A DNA stretch of 64,000 nucleotides from Hofstenia miamia. Its lineage: Eukaryota > Xenacoelomorpha > Acoela. A model generated the notes under the pieces. The model saw only the letters and a program-made list of their open reading frames with translations. It was not told the DNA's origin and did no database searches. This document shows positions 61,686 through 64,000 of this stretch, piece by piece (position 1 is the stretch's first letter; each line of letters starts with the position of its first letter). The stretch covers positions 831,297 to 895,296 of the forward strand of contig SCFE01000103.1 in the NCBI GenBank assembly GCA_004352715.1, given 5' to 3'. The translations under genes and the position numbers were made by a program.

Positions 61686-62597
61686 CTGGAAGGAATCAAT
61701 ATAATTAAGTCTAATTTAAACGAAAGTTATCCCTAATAAGTTAAAAAGTAGTTAATCGTAGCGCCTAATTTCAACTGATTTTTGCGCAATGCTTCATCAG
61801 ATTTGTTACATGGATGTAAACTGTTCAAAGTATCCCACTTTAAAGTATCTCTCTCAGGCACTTTCCTTAGCAATCTTTTAAATAAATAGCTGGGTATTAC
61901 AATAACTACCTTTTAAAATTACACTAAGGTCAGAGAAGAAATTTCTCAAAGGTACTAAGAGCAGCAAATATTCTTCTCGCTTTAAAAACACATGTTTATC
62001 GCATTTGAGATTTGTTCAAAAGGTTATTGCTAAGAACATCTTTTGAAAAGCATTACCAATTACTGGGACAGTCAAAAAGTTGACCATGTCCTATGCTTTG
62101 ATGTTGACCCGTTATTTTAGTGAATTTAAGCTTGTTAAAAAAATTTTCCGGTTGCCACTCACTTAATGTGGTTAACTTCTGGTATGTACATGGCAAATTT
62201 TGACCAATGCAATATAGAGAGATCGTGTGCAACTTAAAGCTACTTAACTATAAGCATTCGGTAATTACGGAATAAACTGAAAGTAATGAGATTGCATGAA
62301 GTTTACATGAGTCAAATGTTGACGCCCACTGAGTTCAAATCGAATAACAAAATGAAACATAATTATTGATAATGCTACTCGCCTACTATGTAATTTAACT
62401 ATTTTAGAATAATATAAACTAAACAAATTGAAATGTTCCCAATTTATATTCGCGAAAAAGTGAAAGATGATTAAAGTTATAGAAAGAATTTATGTAGAAA
62501 ATATCAAAATTGTGTTTTGCAAGAAATATAGTTATAATAGTTTGAAATTTGCTTATATGCAACATCAAGAGTTTTGCATCGCCATGTATGCCTCTTG
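61686..62597. other. Probable CDK9 intron, no exon recognised
   Basis: No glycine-loop or N-lobe exon found on the minus strand up to the gap. Confidence 0.4.
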
Positions 62598-63621
62598 TAT
62601 ATATATATATATATATATATANNNNNNNNNNNNNNNNNNNNNNNNNNNNNNNNNNNNNNNNNNNNNNNNNNNNNNNNNNNNNNNNNNNNNNNNNNNNNNN
62701 NNNNNNNNNNNNNNNNNNNNNNNNNNNNNNNNNNNNNNNNNNNNNNNNNNNNNNNNNNNNNNNNNNNNNNNNNNNNNNNNNNNNNNNNNNNNNNNNNNNN
62801 NNNNNNNNNNNNNNNNNNNNNNNNNNNNNNNNNNNNNNNNNNNNNNNNNNNNNNNNNNNNNNNNNNNNNNNNNNNNNNNNNNNNNNNNNNNNNNNNNNNN
62901 NNNNNNNNNNNNNNNNNNNNNNNNNNNNNNNNNNNNNNNNNNNNNNNNNNNNNNNNNNNNNNNNNNNNNNNNNNNNNNNNNNNNNNNNNNNNNNNNNNNN
63001 NNNNNNNNNNNNNNNNNNNNNNNNNNNNNNNNNNNNNNNNNNNNNNNNNNNNNNNNNNNNNNNNNNNNNNNNNNNNNNNNNNNNNNNNNNNNNNNNNNNN
63101 NNNNNNNNNNNNNNNNNNNNNNNNNNNNNNNNNNNNNNNNNNNNNNNNNNNNNNNNNNNNNNNNNNNNNNNNNNNNNNNNNNNNNNNNNNNNNNNNNNNN
63201 NNNNNNNNNNNNNNNNNNNNNNNNNNNNNNNNNNNNNNNNNNNNNNNNNNNNNNNNNNNNNNNNNNNNNNNNNNNNNNNNNNNNNNNNNNNNNNNNNNNN
63301 NNNNNNNNNNNNNNNNNNNNNNNNNNNNNNNNNNNNNNNNNNNNNNNNNNNNNNNNNNNNNNNNNNNNNNNNNNNNNNNNNNNNNNNNNNNNNNNNNNNN
63401 NNNNNNNNNNNNNNNNNNNNNNNNNNNNNNNNNNNNNNNNNNNNNNNNNNNNNNNNNNNNNNNNNNNNNNNNNNNNNNNNNNNNNNNNNNNNNNNNNNNN
63501 NNNNNNNNNNNNNNNNNNNNNNNNNNNNNNNNNNNNNNNNNNNNNNNNNNNNNNNNNNNNNNNNNNNNNNNNNNNNNNNNNNNNNNNNNNNNNNNNNNNN
63601 NNNNNNNNNNNNNNNNNNNNN
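62598..63621. repeat. (TA)n followed by a 1000-N gap
   Basis: TA run 62598-62621, then N to 63621. Confidence 0.95.
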
Positions 63622-64000
63622 ATTTAATAATGACTGACATCAAAATAAAAATTTAATTACTAATGTTTTAGTTCCTTAGTGTTTTTTTAAATCTTTCGTT
63701 CTTAATCGATTTTATCTAGTTGACAGACTTCCACTATAAATTAAATTTGTCCTACTGACTATTCAGTTTACATCATATTATAAATTATCAATAACTATTC
63801 CATAGCTAATAATTATAATTAGTAATGCATTAAATATTTTCATGCTTCATTTAATATGTTTTTTATTGATCACCTTTATATTTTCTGTCTGGGAATGTAT
63901 TGAACTGCTTCAACACACTAAATGTATTGATTTATAAACTGAATATGAAATTTCAGATAAAAAAACATTTCAATAAATTGGTAAAACATTTTTAACTGTT
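63622..64000. other. Right end, no gene seen
   Basis: AT-rich sequence without recognisable coding or repeat structure. Confidence 0.4.

Noticed and set aside
1-64000. CRISPR arrays, operons, riboswitches, prokaryotic defence systems
   Set aside because: The window is eukaryotic (spliced genes, LINEs, Tc1/hAT elements). The repeats are microsatellites, transposon ends or N-linked duplications, not spaced arrays.
1-64000. tRNA or rRNA genes
   Set aside because: I saw no convincing A/B box pair with a cloverleaf, nor rRNA-like conserved stretches. A tRNAscan-SE run would be needed to exclude degenerate copies.

Overview
This is a strongly AT-rich metazoan nuclear window. The genes are split by short introns, so it is not bacterial. 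The transposon content (Tc1/mariner, DD41D-type mariner, hAT, P-element/THAP, non-LTR retrotransposons, a Ty3/gypsy trace, a Polinton-like capsid fragment, and a multicopy element I associate with arthropods) points to an arthropod. A crustacean such as a copepod would fit, but I cannot fix the species from sequence alone.

Five host genes are recognisable. From left to right they are: the end of COX16 (+, 52-351); the 3' half of NT5C2, a cytosolic purine 5'-nucleotidase (+, four exons, 16193-19458); a complete intronless calpain-like gene that has lost the catalytic Cys and His (+, 39813-41798); the last three exons of SUGT1 (-, 53444-54429); and the 3' part of CDK9 (-, 60437-61685, broken by a gap). 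A 101-residue ORF at 37561-37866 (-) may be a small gene of unknown function. The genes do not form a pathway. They are ordinary eukaryotic neighbours separated by transposon debris.

Transposon layout: Tc1/mariner end fragment (1395-1700, -); hAT pseudogene (3985-5507, -); gypsy-like RT scrap (10393-10987, -); LINE 3' end (23253-23815, +); DD41D-type mariner with both inverted repeats (25563-26473, +); hAT C-terminal scrap (27900-28107, +); LINE (28954-31018, +); Tc1 element split by a 1309-bp hAT-type insertion with a perfect 8-bp target duplication (31285-33598, +); LINE with zinc-knuckle ORF (33613-35720, +); P-element-like fragment (35765-36170, +); LINE pieces (43640-47850, +); mariner fragment (47945-48325, +); Polinton-like structural genes, decayed (48340-49850, +); hAT C-terminus (51330-51656, +); an arthropod transposon-type pseudogene (51836-53170, +); Tc1 C-terminus (54862-55200, -); and a probable LTR emerging from a gap (56310-56490).

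Assembly quality matters here. Nine longer N-gaps are present, five of them bordered by (TA)n. At several N positions the sequence after the N repeats the sequence before it, exactly or nearly. That pattern suggests unmerged contig ends or alleles rather than real duplication, and it also affects the flanks of the calpain gene.
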